Part shown: in pieces, positions 1 to 7,918 of the stretch
How positions within the stretch are numbered: position 1 is the first letter of the stretch
Layout of the letters: each line of letters begins with the position of its first letter
Source of the DNA: Brucella pituitosa
GTDB lineage: Bacteria > Pseudomonadota > Alphaproteobacteria > Rhizobiales > Rhizobiaceae
Reading direction: 5' to 3'
NCBI RefSeq assembly: GCF_003049685.1
Contig: NZ_PYSY02000001.1
Coordinates: forward strand, 1,426,001-1,490,000
DNA: 64,000 nt
The notes under the pieces: generated by a model
Seen by the model: only the letters and a program-made list of their open reading frames with translations
Databases searched by the model: none
Told to the model about the DNA's origin: nothing
Made by a program: the position numbers and the translations under genes

Positions 1-748
1 CCGGCACTTCGCCTTCAACGATACGCTTGGCCAGACCTTCGGCAATCGCAGTCTTACCGACGCCAGGATCACCCACATAGAGCGGATTATTCTTGGACCG
101 ACGGCAAAGAACCTGAATGGTGCGGCTGATTTCGCTGTCACGTCCGATGAGCGGATCGATGCGACCGGATTTGGCTTTTTCGTTCAGATTGACGCAATAG
201 GCAGAAAGAGCATCCTGCTTTTTCTTTGCGCCTTCTTCCGGTTCTACGCTTGTGCGTTCTTCGCTGGCACTTTCCGCACCACGCGGCGTGCGTGGTTCGC
301 TGCTCTGTGTACGCTTCGAAATGCCGTGCGAGATATAATTGACGGCATCATAACGCGTCATCTGCTGTTCCTGCAGGAAGTAAGCAGCATGGCTTTCACG
401 CTCCGCGAAAATGGCAACGAGCACATTGGCGCCCGTCACTTCCTCGCGGTTTGAAGACTGAACGTGGATGACTGCGCGTTGAATCACGCGCTGGAAAGCG
501 GCCGTGGGTTTGGAATCCTCATCATAGCCTGTGACGAGATTATCCAGTTCACGGTCGATGTAATCTGTAACGATCCGTTTGAGATGCTCCAGATCGACGT
601 TACAGGCGCGCATCACTGCACCTGCATCCTGATCGTCGATCAGGGCAAGCAAAAGGTGTTCGAGCGTCGCATACTCGTGATGCCGCTCGTTCGCGATGGT
701 AAGCGCTTGATGCAGCGCCCTTTCAAGGCTGGGAGAAAACGATGGCAT
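1..748 (-). CDS. clpA: ATP-dependent Clp protease ATPase subunit ClpA (partial, N-terminal part)
   Basis: AAA+ unfoldase that feeds substrates into ClpP; only about the first 249 residues are in the window and the gene runs off the left edge. The start at 748 reads [15 protein letters not shown], the usual opening of the ClpA N-domain (the ClpS docking domain). A charged linker follows, then the first AAA+ module with Walker A GDPGVGKT near the edge (about 30-90 on the plus strand). A GAGG Shine-Dalgarno lies just upstream, overlapping the clpS stop, and only six bases separate the two genes. The clpS-clpA order and spacing point to co-transcription and N-degron substrate delivery. The assignment is secure; the missing C-terminal two thirds cannot be judged. 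Confidence 0.95.
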   Translation of the reverse strand, partial: MPSFSPSLERALHQALTIANERHHEYATLEHLLLALIDDQDAGAVMRACNVDLEHLKRIVTDYIDRELDNLVTGYDEDSKPTAAFQRVIQRAVIHVQSSNREEVTGANVLVAIFAERESHAAYFLQEQQMTRYDAVNYISHGISKRTQSSEPRTPRGAESASEERTSVEPEEGAKKKQDALSAYCVNLNEKAKSGRIDPLIGRDSEISRTIQVLCRRSKNNPLYVGDPGVGKTAIAEGLAKRIVEGEVP

Positions 749-754
749 ATGACC

Positions 755-1105
755 TCACTTTTTCTCCATTACACATTGTAATGGATGCTGGTTTTGGCGG
801 GCAAAATCCATGACCTGACTAACCTTGGTCTCGGCAACTTCGTATGTAAATACGCCACACTCTCCGACACCGTGGTTATGAACATGCAACATTATACGCG
901 TCGCATCGTCCATGTTCTTTTGGAAAAAACGTTGCAGGACATGAATGACAAACTCCATGGGAGTATAGTCATCATTGAGAAGCAGGACGCGATAGAGGCT
1001 TGGCTTCTTTGTTTTCGGCTGCGTACGCGTGACCACCACGGTACCGTTGTCCGGTCCGTTCCCGCCGTTGGTCTTGCTCTGCATGACTGGATTAGAATGC
1101 CGCAT
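755..1105 (-). CDS. clpS: ATP-dependent Clp protease adaptor ClpS
   Basis: ClpS binds N-degron substrates (Leu, Phe, Tyr, Trp at the N-terminus) and hands them to ClpA. The 116-residue product has a flexible Thr/Lys-rich N-terminal tail and then the conserved core: [16 protein letters not shown] with the Asn-Asp-Asp of the binding pocket, the MLHVH helix, [13 protein letters not shown], and the [10 protein letters not shown] end. I chose the ATG at 1105 because GGGTGA lies at a suitable distance; an internal ATG at 1084 has no ribosome site and would shorten only the tail. The longer upstream reading frame lacks family similarity. It is followed six bases later by clpA. Confidence 0.95.
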   Translation of the reverse strand: MRHSNPVMQSKTNGGNGPDNGTVVVTRTQPKTKKPSLYRVLLLNDDYTPMEFVIHVLQRFFQKNMDDATRIMLHVHNHGVGECGVFTYEVAETKVSQVMDFARQNQHPLQCVMEKK

Positions 1106-1495
1106 GAAAACTATCACCCAATGCCCAATGCTGGGGCCCAGATGTCTGGCCCCAACTATCTGCCTGCTTGCCCATATATGTAGGGCGTCATGCGATGATT
1201 TTAAGCCCTTCGGCGACACTTGCAACCGAGACTTATGACAAGCCGCAGCATTGGCACAATTATCTCAATAAGTTTATCGGGAAATTCCAGTTCCCCGAAA
1301 GGCAAACCTTGTCGCTTCAGCGGAATTCACGGTTCGACTGAAAAAACTGACAGGCAATTTTTTTCAAGTTTTATGAATAAGTCGGTTACCATAAACGGAT
1401 TGGTAACGCTGATGACAGTAAGGTCACGGAATTAGATTGCTGTGTGCCCTTTGCGCCGCAGTTCAAAAAAACCGGGATACAGGCAGGTCATCATC
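1106..1495. other. clpS / carboxypeptidase divergent intergenic region with a GC-rich hairpin
   Basis: This gap separates divergent clpS and the carboxypeptidase gene and must hold both promoters. A perfect inverted repeat TGGGGCC / GGCCCCA (1132-1138 and 1148-1154, loop of 9) lies about 27 bases upstream of the clpS start, so it would fall in the clpS leader RNA if transcription starts further out. The remainder is AT-richer, with no convincing gene. I could not fix promoter boxes with confidence. If the carboxypeptidase starts at the alternative GTG at 1442, the gap ends at 1441. Confidence 0.5.
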
Positions 1496-2905
1496 GTGCG
1501 TACCGCATTCAGTAAAGTCGCATACGCCTTGAAAAGAGCAGCGCAAGCCACTCTTCTTCTCGCTGTCGTAACAGGTTGCTCCACAGCCTCCACAACAGTG
1601 CCAGCCGTTGCAGCTAGCGATCGGTATGCCGCGATCGTAATCGATGCGAACACAGGTAAAACGCTGTTTGCATCCAATGCAGACGCCAGACGTTATCCTG
1701 CGTCGCTGACCAAAATGATGACCATGTATATGCTTTTCGAAGCAATGAAATCCGGTCGCATCAATAAAGATACCCGCATTCCAATCTCTGCCTATGCTGC
1801 CGCACGTCCTCCGACAAAGATCGGTTTCAAGCCGGGTCAGAGCATTCGTGTTGAAGACGCTATCCTTGCCATGGTGACAAAATCTGCCAATGACGTTGCA
1901 ACAGCATCGGGTGAATTCCTCGGTGGGTCTGAAGAACGTTTTGCGCAGATGATGACATCCAAAGCCCGTCGCCTTGGCATGAGCAACACCACATTCCGCA
2001 ATGCTTCGGGCCTTCCAAACATGTCGCAGGTTACGACTGCACGCGACATGGCGATCCTCAGTATCGCGCTTCGTCAGCACTTTCCGCAAGAATTCTCCTA
2101 TTTCTCGCGCCGCAATTTCGTATTCCGTGGCCAGACGATCAATGGTCACAACCGTCTGCTCGGTCGCGTTGAAGGCGTTGACGGCATCAAAACCGGCTAC
2201 ACCAATGCATCCGGCTACAACCTCGCCTCTTCGGTCAATCTTGATGGCCGTCGTCTGGTTGCGGTTGTCATGGGTGGCAACACCGGCGCAAGCCGTGACG
2301 CTCACATGACCCAGCTGATCCGCAAATATCTGCCTGCAGCCACGCGTGGCCGCGTTTCCGAACCGCTGGTCGCAATGCGCGGCGAAGTTCCACAGGTCGT
2401 TGCATCTGTCGATCTTCCAAAGGCACGTAATGCTCCGGTTCCCGTTGCTCGCCAGATCAATGAAGTCGCAGACGTCATCAACAACGAAAGCGGCGAAGGC
2501 GACGTCGACCAGCCACAGGTTCTGGCTCTGGCAGCTCCAACGCAGCGTCCGGCAGCGATGGCTGCACAGGCAGCCGTTCGCCCGACACCAAAGGCAGCGG
2601 TTCCCGCCGCGCCTGCTCACGACATTGATCCAGTTACGACCGCATCAGCACCTGCAAGCGGTGGCTGGGCAATCCAGGTCGGCTCGCTTCCAAGTGAAGG
2701 TCAGGCACGCGACATGCTCGCAAAAGCTTCGGCTTCGGTCGGTGGCTCGCTGCGCTCCGCTTCGCCTTACACAGAAACCTTCACCAAGGGCAGTTCCACT
2801 TTCTACCGTGCACGCTTCGTCGGCTTCTCCTCGAAGCAGGCTGCATGGGATGCATGCGCATCGCTGAAAAAGAAGAATTTTGGCTGCTACGCAGTCGCGA
2901 ACTAA
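1496..2905 (+). CDS. Serine-type D-Ala-D-Ala carboxypeptidase (DacF/PBP5-like) with C-terminal SPOR domain
   Basis: Trims the terminal D-Ala from peptidoglycan stem peptides in the periplasm. All three active-site motifs of the S11 family are present: SLTK at about residues 70-73, SAN at 130-132 and KTG at 232-234. A long Ala/Pro-rich linker leads to a C-terminal SPOR domain (about residues 390-469), a septal peptidoglycan-binding module. The N-terminus has a basic stretch and a hydrophobic core ending VVTGC, which could be a lipobox, and also AVAA, a signal peptidase I site, so the anchoring mode is uncertain. Both candidate starts (GTG at 1496 or GTG at 1442) have weak ribosome sites; I prefer 1496 because it gives a normal signal peptide. 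The length of about 469 residues is normal for SPOR-bearing members. Confidence 0.88.
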   Translation: MRTAFSKVAYALKRAAQATLLLAVVTGCSTASTTVPAVAASDRYAAIVIDANTGKTLFASNADARRYPASLTKMMTMYMLFEAMKSGRINKDTRIPISAYAAARPPTKIGFKPGQSIRVEDAILAMVTKSANDVATASGEFLGGSEERFAQMMTSKARRLGMSNTTFRNASGLPNMSQVTTARDMAILSIALRQHFPQEFSYFSRRNFVFRGQTINGHNRLLGRVEGVDGIKTGYTNASGYNLASSVNLDGRRLVAVVMGGNTGASRDAHMTQLIRKYLPAATRGRVSEPLVAMRGEVPQVVASVDLPKARNAPVPVARQINEVADVINNESGEGDVDQPQVLALAAPTQRPAAMAAQAAVRPTPKAAVPAAPAHDIDPVTTASAPASGGWAIQVGSLPSEGQARDMLAKASASVGGSLRSASPYTETFTKGSSTFYRARFVGFSSKQAAWDACASLKKKNFGCYAVAN

Positions 2906-2948
2906 GCATGTCTCCCAAAAGGGCGAAGCAGTTCTGCTGGGACAATGC
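2906..2948. repeat. Imperfect palindromic repeat downstream of the carboxypeptidase
   Basis: Starts immediately after the stop codon. Outer arms GCAT / ATGC and inner arms TCCCA (2913-2917) / TGGGA (2938-2942) enclose AAAAGGGCGAAGCAGTTCTG-like sequence. The layout (outer GCAT arms, purine-rich AAAAGxGxGAAGC core) resembles dispersed hairpin repeats of Brucella and other rhizobia, in a diverged form. It may double as a terminator, although there is no T-tract. Identity as a family member is from memory only. Confidence 0.4.
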
Positions 2949-3033
2949 GACTAGAGAACGATCCGAACGCAGGAGGGATACCCCTCTTGCACCGCTTTAA
3001 ACCCGAAATTTGTATTGTGTAGAGGGTTTCGAG

Positions 3034-3330
3034 ATGTCGAATATGAATGAACCGATCGGACAATATGCTTTGAAGGCCCACACATGGACCGAACAGGCAC
3101 ACCGCCCCTCAGGACTGGGTTCCCTGTTTTCTGTTCAGGCTTTGAAGCAGGCTGCGATTCGCATTGCTGACGTGCGTCATGGAAAAGGTTTCCATACACG
3201 CGATCTGGTTGGATTGCTGGTAAGCCACGCCGCTCGCAACCGTCGTATGGTGCAGCCACGCACAATGATGCGTATGACCTTGCCGGTAACATCAGACAAA
3301 GTTGCAGTACGTCTCACTATCGAAAGCTGA
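3034..3330 (+). CDS. Conserved hypothetical protein (98 aa)
   Basis: I do not recognise the family. The start at 3034 is chosen because AGAGGG lies seven bases upstream. The product is 98 residues, basic, without a signal peptide or membrane segment. A central helix-prone region rich in Ala, Lys and His (ALKQAAIRIADVRHGKGF) is followed by a Met/Arg-rich segment and a short strand-like end VAVRLTIES. A strong hairpin terminator follows 20 bases after the stop, which supports a real transcription unit. Codon use looks like that of its neighbours. Confidence 0.7.
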   Translation: MSNMNEPIGQYALKAHTWTEQAHRPSGLGSLFSVQALKQAAIRIADVRHGKGFHTRDLVGLLVSHAARNRRMVQPRTMMRMTLPVTSDKVAVRLTIES

Positions 3331-3350
3331 GGCCGTCACAAGCTAAAACA

Positions 3351-3380
3351 AAAGGCCTGCCGGTTTTGGCAGGCCTTTTT
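3351..3380. terminator. Rho-independent terminator, bidirectional
   Basis: GGCCTGCC (3354-3361) pairs perfectly with GGCAGGCC (3368-3375) around GGTTTT, with five T after it on the plus strand and an A-run before it. It sits between the convergent 98-aa gene and the DUF1489 gene and can serve both. Confidence 0.85.
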
Positions 3381-3422
3381 CATTTCTGAACTGTTGTTGG
3401 AAAAATACGCAAAAGCAAACCG

Positions 3423-3860
3423 TCAGAGCAGTCCCAGCGCAGCAAGCTCCTGCCGTAACTCGGATGGCAAAGCAGCCCTACCAGACTTTCCGGCAGCTTC
3501 ATCCAGCGGAACCTCATTCTCATTGAGATAACGCCACCCCTGAAAGGCGCGCCGCGGTTGCCATTGGGTCGGGTGGATCTTTGGTTCGAGTATCAGATGA
3601 CAGCGATTGATGCCCTGTTCATCTGTAAATGGACGGATATCCAGCAGGCGCTGCCTGCACTGCACATTGCCCTTGATCACCCAGTAGAGCGAACCGCCTT
3701 CCAGCAATTCGTCAACACGCTTGGGAACCATTCGCGTGGTGTGAAACTGTTCAGGAACGAGCCCGGCAGCACGCTGCTCAGCAAGCCTGAAATCGATCCA
3801 GGCTGCGAGATCTTCGATGCTGTCGCAACCGACGCAAAGTTTGACGAGATTAAGTGCCAT
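3423..3860 (-). CDS. DUF1489 family protein
   Basis: The 145-residue product opens MALNLVKLCVGCDSIEDLAAW, the signature start of the alphaproteobacterial DUF1489 family. It continues with HTTRMVPKR, YWVIKGNVQCRQ and CHLILEP..HPTQWQPRRAFQGWRYL, the conserved core of that family. The function of the family is unknown; its members are cytosolic and often lie near core housekeeping genes. The ribosome site upstream of 3860 is weak, but the family start fits exactly. It is 52 bases from sdaA on the same strand, so read-through from sdaA would be antisense-free only if sdaA came first; here this gene is upstream of neither, since sdaA lies to its right and could be co-transcribed into it only after its own stop. 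Confidence 0.85.
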   Translation of the reverse strand: MALNLVKLCVGCDSIEDLAAWIDFRLAEQRAAGLVPEQFHTTRMVPKRVDELLEGGSLYWVIKGNVQCRQRLLDIRPFTDEQGINRCHLILEPKIHPTQWQPRRAFQGWRYLNENEVPLDEAAGKSGRAALPSELRQELAALGLL

Positions 3861-3912
3861 GGAGCTGATTTAGCCAAGCTCGATGAAGGCTTCAAGTGAT
3901 AAGAACATTATC

Positions 3913-5316
3913 TCAGCAGGCAACCACATTGACAGCCAAACCACCCTGGCTGGTTTCCTTATAACGTTCGCTCATATCGTGGCCTGTCTGACGCATGGTT
4001 TCGATACAGGCATCAAGCGGCACGAAATGCTGACCGTCGCCTTTAACTGCCAGTGATGCAGCAGTCACAGCCTTCACGGCACCAAGCGCATTGCGTTCGA
4101 TGCAAGGCACCTGAACAAGCCCGCCCACAGGATCACAGGTCATGCCAAGATGATGCTCCAGAGCGATTTCAGCAGCATTCTCGATTTGCTCCGGTGTACC
4201 ACCAAGAACGGCAGCAAGACCAGCCGCAGCCATGGCGGAGGCCGAACCGACTTCACCCTGACAACCCACTTCTGCGCCTGAAATGGAAGCATTATGTTTG
4301 ATCACGCCACCGATAGCGGCAGAGGTCAGCAGAAAATCGCGAATGCCCTTCTCATCTGCATCGTCGTGGAAATGCAAGTAATAACGCAGAACCGCAGGCA
4401 CAACGCCCGCCGCGCCATTGGTCGGAGCGGTCACAACTCGACCGCCCGAAGCATTCTCTTCATTGACTGCCATCGCATAGACGGACAACCAGTCATTGGC
4501 GAGCAACGGATTGACTTTGTTATTGCGCCAATCGTCTTCCAGCCGTTCAAAAAGCTGACGTGCACGGCGACGCACTTTCAAGCCGCCAGGCATGATACCA
4601 TCACGGCTCAGCCCACGCTCAATGCAGCCACGCATTGCACCCCAGATGCGATCCAGACCTTCGTCGAGATCAAGGCAGGACATATGGCATTCTTCATTGG
4701 CGCGCTTCATATCAGCGATAGAAAGGCCGCTTTTACGCGCCATCTCCAGCATTTCAGCAGCATTGTTGAATGGATAAGGCACATCAGCCTTTTCCTCGCG
4801 CTTGCCTCCGCTGGTCTGTACACGGCTCAGTTCTTCCGCGGTGACAACGAAACCGCCACCAATCGAGAAATAGACGCGACGAAGCAACAGTCGATCACTC
4901 TTGTCGTAGGCCTCGAAAGCCATGCCATTGGCATGGCCGGGCAAAGGTGTTTTGCGATCAAGAACCAGATCGGCTTTTGGATCAAACTGATAGGCTGGAT
5001 GGCCGGCAGGTTGCACAGTCTTTGCGCGCGAAACCTTTTCGACTTCACTGTCCATAATATCGGGATCAATCGAATCAGGTGTGTAGCCGCAGAGACCCAG
5101 AACCACCGCGCGATCTGTGGCATGTCCAACGCCGGTATAGGCGAGCGAGCCATGAAGGCTGGCCTTCAGTCGATAAACCTTGGCATTGGCTGGTTTCGGC
5201 CAATTGCCACTGATCAGCTCATCGAGAAACATGTGGGCAGCCGTCATCGGACCCATCGTGTGTGAACTCGAAGGCCCAATGCCAATCTTATAAAGATCGA
5301 ATACCGACAGAAACAT
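3913..5316 (-). CDS. sdaA: L-serine ammonia-lyase (L-serine dehydratase), iron-sulfur single-chain type
   Basis: Deaminates L-serine to pyruvate and ammonia using a [4Fe-4S] cluster. The 467-residue chain carries both the N-terminal beta domain ([19 protein letters not shown]) and the C-terminal alpha domain ([49 protein letters not shown]). The three expected cluster cysteines are visible at about C352, C394 and C405. I chose the ATG at 5316 rather than 5352 because the family begins [10 protein letters not shown] and AGGTG lies close upstream. The gene stands alone with a long upstream region that contains a perfect operator-like palindrome at 5433-5451. Confidence 0.95.
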   Translation of the reverse strand: MFLSVFDLYKIGIGPSSSHTMGPMTAAHMFLDELISGNWPKPANAKVYRLKASLHGSLAYTGVGHATDRAVVLGLCGYTPDSIDPDIMDSEVEKVSRAKTVQPAGHPAYQFDPKADLVLDRKTPLPGHANGMAFEAYDKSDRLLLRRVYFSIGGGFVVTAEELSRVQTSGGKREEKADVPYPFNNAAEMLEMARKSGLSIADMKRANEECHMSCLDLDEGLDRIWGAMRGCIERGLSRDGIMPGGLKVRRRARQLFERLEDDWRNNKVNPLLANDWLSVYAMAVNEENASGGRVVTAPTNGAAGVVPAVLRYYLHFHDDADEKGIRDFLLTSAAIGGVIKHNASISGAEVGCQGEVGSASAMAAAGLAAVLGGTPEQIENAAEIALEHHLGMTCDPVGGLVQVPCIERNALGAVKAVTAASLAVKGDGQHFVPLDACIETMRQTGHDMSERYKETSQGGLAVNVVAC

Positions 5317-5580
5317 TCTACACCTATTCCGACCCACAAATGGGGAGTGCAATCTACAGCATCGGTCTATCAGACACGCGCAATAATATTACACCATTAT
5401 CAGATAGTGTAGGAGAGGAGCAACGCCAACAGAATGCCGAAATGCGGCATTAAATTTCCGGTTTACGCAAAGCAGCAACCTTCGCATTCCAGTCCGAATG
5501 CAAACGTCCGTTCTATTCATATCAAATGGAAAGCTCTATCCGAAAAGTTCTTCAGCTTTTCGGAAACTATCGCACCCGCA
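5317..5580. other. sdaA upstream region
   Basis: A non-coding stretch between sdaA and the small membrane ORF, both on the minus strand. It should hold the sdaA promoter. It contains the palindrome at 5433-5451 and an inverted repeat CCGAAAAG / CTTTTCGG (5540-5547 and 5556-5563) that could end transcription of the small ORF, though without a T-tract on that strand. No protein-coding pattern is convincing here. Confidence 0.5.
5433..5451. promoter_or_regulatory. Operator-like perfect palindrome upstream of sdaA
   Basis: AATGCCG-AAATG-CGGCATT: two perfect 7-base arms around a 5-base spacer, 117 bases upstream of the sdaA start. The right-hand arm with spacer, AAATGCGGCA, recurs at 5790-5799 and 5896-5905. 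This is the symmetry expected of a dimeric repressor or activator site; the cognate regulator is unknown. Confidence 0.4.
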
Positions 5581-5679
5581 TCAAGCGGAGAAAAGGTAGG
5601 CCATGAGGATGATAGTGGCGAGGCCAACGACTGCCCAGAGCGTGACGCCCCAGCAGGATTTTTGAACGGTTTCGTCCAT
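5581..5679 (-). CDS. Possible 32-aa single-pass membrane microprotein
   Basis: Too short for ordinary gene calling. The ATG at 5679 opens a 32-codon frame ending TGA at 5581. The product starts MDETVQKSCWG, then has an uninterrupted hydrophobic helix of about 20 residues (VTLWAVVGLATIILMAYLF), then SA. A short polar N-terminus, one cysteine, and a single transmembrane segment are typical of bacterial membrane microproteins. There is no clear Shine-Dalgarno (the preceding bases are AAAAATCTCC), which is the main doubt. It lies alone in a 590-bp gap. Function unknown. Confidence 0.45.
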   Translation of the reverse strand: MDETVQKSCWGVTLWAVVGLATIILMAYLFSA

Positions 5680-5905
5680 GGAGATTTTTAAAACCTTGTT
5701 GTGCAACTCTTATAATCAGCGTCCTTCACAACGCTGTTACCGGAGATATAATCCTGAAGCCAATGAAACGCAACCGTGAAAAATGGCGGAAATGCGGCAC
5801 ACTTAACCACCTCATCACATGGCCTTTCAAAAACTAGTTTAGTATCAGAACCTTAACAACAGGTATGCTTAACAAAAGCTTTAAAGTCACGGCAGAAATG
5901 CGGCA
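5680..5905. other. Intergenic region left of the YdcF-family gene
   Basis: Non-coding as far as can be seen. It lies between the stop of the YdcF-family gene and the small membrane ORF and should hold the promoter of the latter. Two copies of the AAATGCGGCA half-site (5790-5799 and 5896-5905) occur here; the second one abuts the YdcF-family stop codon. Confidence 0.4.
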
Positions 5906-6727
5906 TCAGGGTTGAGGCAGCAGCATATCTGTCTTACCGGTTAGCCAATACGCGGTCAGCCCTACCCACTCACGCATTGCCACACTGAAGCGCGACAGGG
6001 CCTCATTGGGTGATTCGAGATAAAGAGAAAAACTCTCTTTTGCAGGTGTTTTGTAGTCAACCGGCCATGCAACCACCTCGAAACCTGCTTTCCGAAAGCA
6101 TCCGATCGAACGCGGCATATGATATGCCGACGTGACAAGAAGCCATGTTTCACCGGGCTTTGGCTGTGCCAATGCCTTCGAAAACTCGGCATTCTCCACC
6201 GTATTCCGTGATTTGTTCTCGAAAATGAAGCGTTCGCCGGAAAAGCCGAGATCAGCCAGCATCGTGCGTGTGCTATCGGCGTCAGGCGCGGATTCTTCAA
6301 AAAAGGCACCATCTCCGCCCGATACGACGATCTTTGCATCAGGATAAAGCCGCGCAAGTCGCATCGTTTCAAAGATACGATCAGCTGCGCTATTCAGCTC
6401 AAATCCCGGTCGGCCAGCATTGATATCGCCGTTCATATAGCCGCCCAGAACCACAATACCATCCACACGCTTCGACAGCTCAGTCTGTTTCGGAAAACGA
6501 TCCTCCAGCGGAACGAGGAGCACGGAACCAAGCGTTGTATATCCACTGACAAACAAAACGATTGCACCGACAACAAGTGTTGTCAGCCCAAGTTTTTTAA
6601 ACCCGGTCCAGATCAGCACAAGTGCAAGCAGCAGAAACACGAAGATGATTGTCAGTGGCTGAAAAAACAGCCAGAAAAGCTTGGAAATACTGAAAAACAA
6701 CGCGAGCTCCGCCGATAAAGTGCACAT
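5906..6727 (-). CDS. YdcF/SanA/ElyC family membrane protein (DUF218)
   Basis: A 273-residue inner-membrane protein. Two hydrophobic segments near the N-terminus (about residues 20-45 and 48-70) are followed by the DUF218 domain: VDGIVVLGGYMN, RIFETMRLARLYPDAKIVVSGGDG, a conserved region with ENKSRNTVENAEF, then WLLVTSAYHMPRSIGCFRKAGF. This is the layout of E. coli ElyC and YdcF proteins, which act in envelope integrity. The exact biochemical activity of the family is unsettled. The start at 6727 has a weak ribosome site, but an earlier start would run into the Bru-RS element. Confidence 0.88.
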   Translation of the reverse strand: MCTLSAELALFFSISKLFWLFFQPLTIIFVFLLLALVLIWTGFKKLGLTTLVVGAIVLFVSGYTTLGSVLLVPLEDRFPKQTELSKRVDGIVVLGGYMNGDINAGRPGFELNSAADRIFETMRLARLYPDAKIVVSGGDGAFFEESAPDADSTRTMLADLGFSGERFIFENKSRNTVENAEFSKALAQPKPGETWLLVTSAYHMPRSIGCFRKAGFEVVAWPVDYKTPAKESFSLYLESPNEALSRFSVAMREWVGLTAYWLTGKTDMLLPQP

Positions 6728-6807
6728 TCAATCCGATCCGAACGAATCCGGTTCTCTGACATACTATAGCCATGCAGTTGCATGTGATAGGAATCTGCTC
6801 GACTCTT

Positions 6808-6907
6808 AGAGCGCATCCCGAAAAGGGTGAAACGGTTTTCGGACAAGATGCGTGTTAAATCAAAGGTATAGAGCGCCGATCTGATTCAATCAGATCGAAA
6901 CGCGCTC
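6808..6907. repeat. Bru-RS-type palindromic repeat, copy 1
   Basis: About 100 bp made of two palindromes. The first has arms GCGCATC / GATGCG with inner CCGAAAA / GTTTTCGG; the second has AGAGCGC / GCGCTC with inner CGATCTGAT / ATCAGATCG. It is nearly identical to the copies at 34234-34335 and 36155-36256. Size and design match the Bru-RS repeats I know from Brucella. It ends 24 bases before the start of the acyltransferase gene. Confidence 0.85.
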
Positions 6908-6931
6908 CAATGTCATAGCTCGGGAAGAAAT

Positions 6932-7915
6932 ATGCAGAGCAATGCTGAAGCGACCGTAACGCCGTCAACCCGCCCGCGCCTGGAGCGCATCGATATTGCG
7001 CGCGGCGTAGCGCTCATTGCAATGGCGATCTACCATTTCGGCTGGGATCTCGAATTCTTCGGCTATATGGCGCCAGCCACCACTGCGCATGGTGGATGGA
7101 AACTGTTTGCCCGCTGCATCGCATCAAGCTTTCTGTTTCTGGTCGGATTCAGCCTCGTTCTCGCACATGGCCGCGCCATTCGCTGGAATGCCGTAGGAAA
7201 GCGTCTCCTGCAGATCGTGGCAGCCGCCGCGGCGATCTCAGCGGTGACCTATTATATGTCGCCGGATAATTTCATCTTCTTTGGCATTTTGCACCAAATC
7301 GCGTTGGCAAGCGTGCTCGGCCTGTTGTTCCTACGCCTGCCCGCCGTGGTAACGCTCATAGTGGCAGCTTTTGTCATTACAGCGCCGCTTTACGCACAAT
7401 CTGATATTTTCAACCGGATGTGGCTTGCCTGGATCGGACTTTCGACGGTTCCGCCCCGTTCCAACGATTATGTACCACTGTTTCCATGGTTTGGCGCTGT
7501 TTTGCTCGGCATTGCGGCTGCCCGCATCTTCGAGCGCTTCAACTGGCTGCCTATGCTTTCAGGCGGCATTCAACCGCAATTTCTGCAAAAGCCGTTGACC
7601 TTCATCGGTCGCCATAGCCTCGCATTCTATCTGATCCATCAGCCGGTGTTGATCGGGCTGGTCTATATCTTTTCACAGATCATGCCACCAGCACAACCAG
7701 CGCCGCGTGAAGCGTTCACGCAATCCTGCGTATCATCCTGTATGCAGAATGGCGGTGAAGCGCTCTGTGCCCAATTCTGTGGTTGCGTGGTCAGTGAGCT
7801 CGACAAGGCAAAGCTCTTTGACGACGTCTTCAGCGGAAAAGCTGACCAGAACAACAACAGTACAGTCCAGCAAATCGCGGAAATCTGCTCACCAGTGCCA
7901 GATAATCAGCCCTGA
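6932..7915 (+). CDS. DUF1624 / heparan-alpha-glucosaminide N-acetyltransferase-like integral membrane protein
   Basis: A 327-residue polytopic membrane protein. The opening RLERIDIARGVALIAMAIYHFGWDLEFFGY is the family hallmark, with the catalytic-type His in the first membrane helix region. Further motifs are FLFLVGFSLVLAHG, FFGILHQIALASVL, PLFPWFGAVLLGI and SLAFYLIHQPVLIGLVY. Seven to eight helices can be counted. After the last helix comes a 65-residue tail with six cysteines (CVSSC, C, CGC, and a final C), unlike mammalian relatives. Family members transfer acyl groups across membranes; the substrate here is unknown. The start sits right behind a Bru-RS element and is preceded by GGGAAG. 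Confidence 0.85.
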   Translation: MQSNAEATVTPSTRPRLERIDIARGVALIAMAIYHFGWDLEFFGYMAPATTAHGGWKLFARCIASSFLFLVGFSLVLAHGRAIRWNAVGKRLLQIVAAAAAISAVTYYMSPDNFIFFGILHQIALASVLGLLFLRLPAVVTLIVAAFVITAPLYAQSDIFNRMWLAWIGLSTVPPRSNDYVPLFPWFGAVLLGIAAARIFERFNWLPMLSGGIQPQFLQKPLTFIGRHSLAFYLIHQPVLIGLVYIFSQIMPPAQPAPREAFTQSCVSSCMQNGGEALCAQFCGCVVSELDKAKLFDDVFSGKADQNNNSTVQQIAEICSPVPDNQP

Positions 7916-7918
7916 TTG

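Noticed and set aside
464..781. Plus-strand frame opposite clpA
   Set aside because: Antisense to the well-conserved ClpA N-domain.
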